Source of the DNA: Planctomycetota bacterium
GTDB lineage: Bacteria; Planctomycetota; Phycisphaerae; Phycisphaerales; SM1A02
NCBI GenBank assembly: GCA_027295365.1
Contig: JAPULD010000520.1
Location: 1-8,349, forward strand
Direction: 5' to 3'
DNA: 8,349 bases
Under the pieces are notes generated by a model. It ran no database searches and was not told the DNA's origin. It worked only from the letters and a program-made list of their open reading frames with translations. A program made the position numbers and the translations under genes. Shown piece after piece: positions 7,283 to 8,349 of the stretch (positions within the stretch are counted from its first letter, which is position 1; each line of letters opens with the position of its first letter).

Positions 7283-7716
7283 ATTGGTTCAAGCATGCGT
7301 TTCACGTCGATCCGCCTGGATCTTCCGAGCCGACGGAAGCCGAGCAACCGGTCGTGGAATGGGTCTGCCATCAGGTCGCCAAGCGTCATTTGACCACTCC
7401 GGGGCTCATCGGGCTGGAAATGTCGCGTCCTCTGAACTGGATCGGCGCACAGGCGATGCACGTTTTTTCTCCCGGGATCTGGGCGATCGTTCGTCAGCAG
7501 ACCTTCGAGAATTATCTGCAATTTGCGAACTTCCTCGAACGTCGCGGATCGATCGAGTATCTTTGCCGCCGCATTGAGGAACTTGAGGCCGAATACGTAA
7601 GACAGGAAAAGAAACGAGACGCGTCGTCCCCGGAACCCCCGGAGTCCCCGGAGCCCCCGGCTAAAAAGGCGGCGGAGAAATCAGTAGAGACAAAGGAATC
7701 CGATGAATCAGATTGA
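7279..7716 (+). CDS. Small soluble protein with Pro/Glu-rich tail, GlmL-linked, function unknown
   Basis: This 145-residue protein belongs to no family I can name with confidence. The core (about 23-108) is predicted helical and has a conserved-looking block HLTTPGLIGLEMSRPLNWIG (37-56) continuing AQAMHVFSP (57-65), then IEYLCRRIEELEAEYVRQEKKR (92-113), which looks like an amphipathic helix. It is rich in hydrophobic residues but has no clear membrane helix or signal peptide. From residue 117 the tail is low-complexity, with SPE/PPE triplets followed by Lys/Glu/Ser/Asp-rich sequence, and is probably disordered. The ATG has GAGGTG eight bases upstream. The gene overlaps its upstream neighbour by 4 bp and the GlmL-type gene by 14 bp, so the three proteins are probably made together and may act together. 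Confidence 0.8.
   Translation: MNWFKHAFHVDPPGSSEPTEAEQPVVEWVCHQVAKRHLTTPGLIGLEMSRPLNWIGAQAMHVFSPGIWAIVRQQTFENYLQFANFLERRGSIEYLCRRIEELEAEYVRQEKKRDASSPEPPESPEPPAKKAAEKSVETKESDESD
7627..7662 (+). repeat. Four 9-bp tandem units encoding an SPE/PPE linker
   Basis: Four consecutive 9-base units (TCCCCGGAA, CCCCCGGAG, TCCCCGGAG, CCCCCGGCT) lie in frame in the small unknown gene and encode SPE-PPE-SPE-PPA (residues 117-128). They can also be read as two 18-base units. Whole-codon units mean that copy-number change would alter linker length without shifting the frame. Confidence 0.8.
7692..7697 (+). promoter_or_regulatory. Ribosome binding site of the GlmL-family gene
   Basis: AAAGGA lies five bases before the ATG at 7703, inside the 3' end of the preceding gene. 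It supports this start and the 14-bp gene overlap. Confidence 0.6.
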
Positions 7717-8349
7717 TCCGGACAAGGTCAATGTAATCCTTGCCACGGACTGTGGCAGCACGACGACCAAGGCGATTCTCATCCAGAAAGTGGATGGCGT
7801 GTTTCGACAAACTCATCGAGGCGAGGCTCCGACCACCGTGGAAGAGCCCTTTGCCGACGTGACCATGGGCGTGATCAACTCGGTGACCGAGGTGGCAGAA
7901 CTCTCGGGCCTGAAGCTGGTCGATGACGATGGCAAGATCATTCAGCCTGCTGAAGGTGATGTTGGTTGTGATATCTACATTTCCACTTCCAGTGCGGGAG
8001 GTGGCCTCCAGATGATGGTCGCGGGCGTGGTCGCGGAGATGACCGCCGCCAGCGCGAAACGTGCCGCCCTGGGGGCGGGAGCCATCGTTATGGATGTCAT
8101 CTCCGCCAACGACAAGAGGCGTCCTCATGAGCAGATCAACCGCATCCGCGAACTCCGTCCCGACATGATTCTCGTTTCAGGCGGGACTGATGGCGGCAAT
8201 ACCACGCAAGTGGTGCAGATCGCCGAATTGATCGCCCCGGCCAAGCCTCAGCCTCGGTTTGGCAAGGAATATTGCATGCCATTGATCTTTGCCGGCAACA
8301 AGGACGCCGCACCCTTGATCGAAGACGTCTTTGACGACAGCGTCGATCT
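7703..8349 (+). CDS. glmL: GlmL/MutL-family ASKHA ATPase, glutamate mutase accessory protein (5' part)
   Basis: The first 215 residues are present and the frame is open at the right edge. Family members in clostridia are about 460 residues, so roughly half or less is visible. The N-terminus carries the ASKHA phosphate-1 loop DCGSTTTKA (16-24). APTTVEEPFADVTMGV (42-57) is family-like. STSSAGGGLQMMVAGVVAEMTAASAKRAALGAGA (94-127) is the GlmL signature, usually S-S-A-A-G-G-L. ILVSGGTDGGN (156-166) and FAGNKDAA (196-203) complete the set. GlmL is encoded with the B12-dependent glutamate mutase subunits in clostridia and is thought to act as an ATP-dependent accessory or chaperone; its precise role is not settled. 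No mutase subunit lies in this window. The start has an AAAGGA site and overlaps the preceding gene by 14 bp. Confidence 0.88.
   Translation, partial: MNQIDPDKVNVILATDCGSTTTKAILIQKVDGVFRQTHRGEAPTTVEEPFADVTMGVINSVTEVAELSGLKLVDDDGKIIQPAEGDVGCDIYISTSSAGGGLQMMVAGVVAEMTAASAKRAALGAGAIVMDVISANDKRRPHEQINRIRELRPDMILVSGGTDGGNTTQVVQIAELIAPAKPQPRFGKEYCMPLIFAGNKDAAPLIEDVFDDSVD

Noticed and set aside
1..8349. Mobile element, defence island or CRISPR array
   Set aside because: I found no transposase, integrase, terminal inverted repeats, spaced direct repeats or Cas-like proteins on either strand. The complete genes with recognised families are housekeeping or transport functions.

Overview
The window is ordinary chromosomal sequence of moderately high GC from a Gram-negative-type bacterium. 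The envelope type is inferred from a large MscK/MscM-style channel with a signal peptide and a long periplasmic domain. A planctomycete or similar lineage would fit the gene mix, but that is a weak inference. I see no transposase, integrase, CRISPR array, rRNA or tRNA.

Layout. Bases 1-73 hold the 3' end of an unidentified plus-strand gene. It converges on a leftward block of three genes. Read in transcription order from the middle of the window, these are a YhhQ/VUT-family queuosine-precursor transporter (4987-4151), a HIT-family nucleotide hydrolase (4154-3726, overlapping the transporter by 4 bp), and, after a 91-bp gap, a 1172-residue MscS-superfamily mechanosensitive channel (3634-116). 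A rightward block starts from a divergent intergenic region of about 88 bp (4988-5075). It contains nadC (quinolinate phosphoribosyltransferase) and birA (biotin-protein ligase lacking the HTH repressor domain), overlapping by 4 bp. After a 72-bp gap come three tightly overlapping genes. The first encodes a two-helix membrane protein with a PH-like tail and an apparent TTG start. The second encodes a small soluble protein of unknown function with a proline/glutamate-rich tail. The third is the 5' part of a GlmL/MutL-family ASKHA ATPase that runs off the right edge.

How the genes relate. nadC and birA are cofactor genes (NAD synthesis and biotin attachment) and are probably co-translated. The transporter, HIT protein and channel share a strand, but no common pathway is evident. 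The least understood part is 6821-8349. There, two uncharacterised proteins are translationally coupled to a GlmL homologue, a family known as the accessory partner of B12-dependent glutamate mutase. No mutase subunit is visible inside the window, so the partner enzyme, if any, lies to the right or elsewhere. No fully novel multi-gene system is demonstrable from this sequence. The GlmL-linked trio is the best candidate for follow-up.
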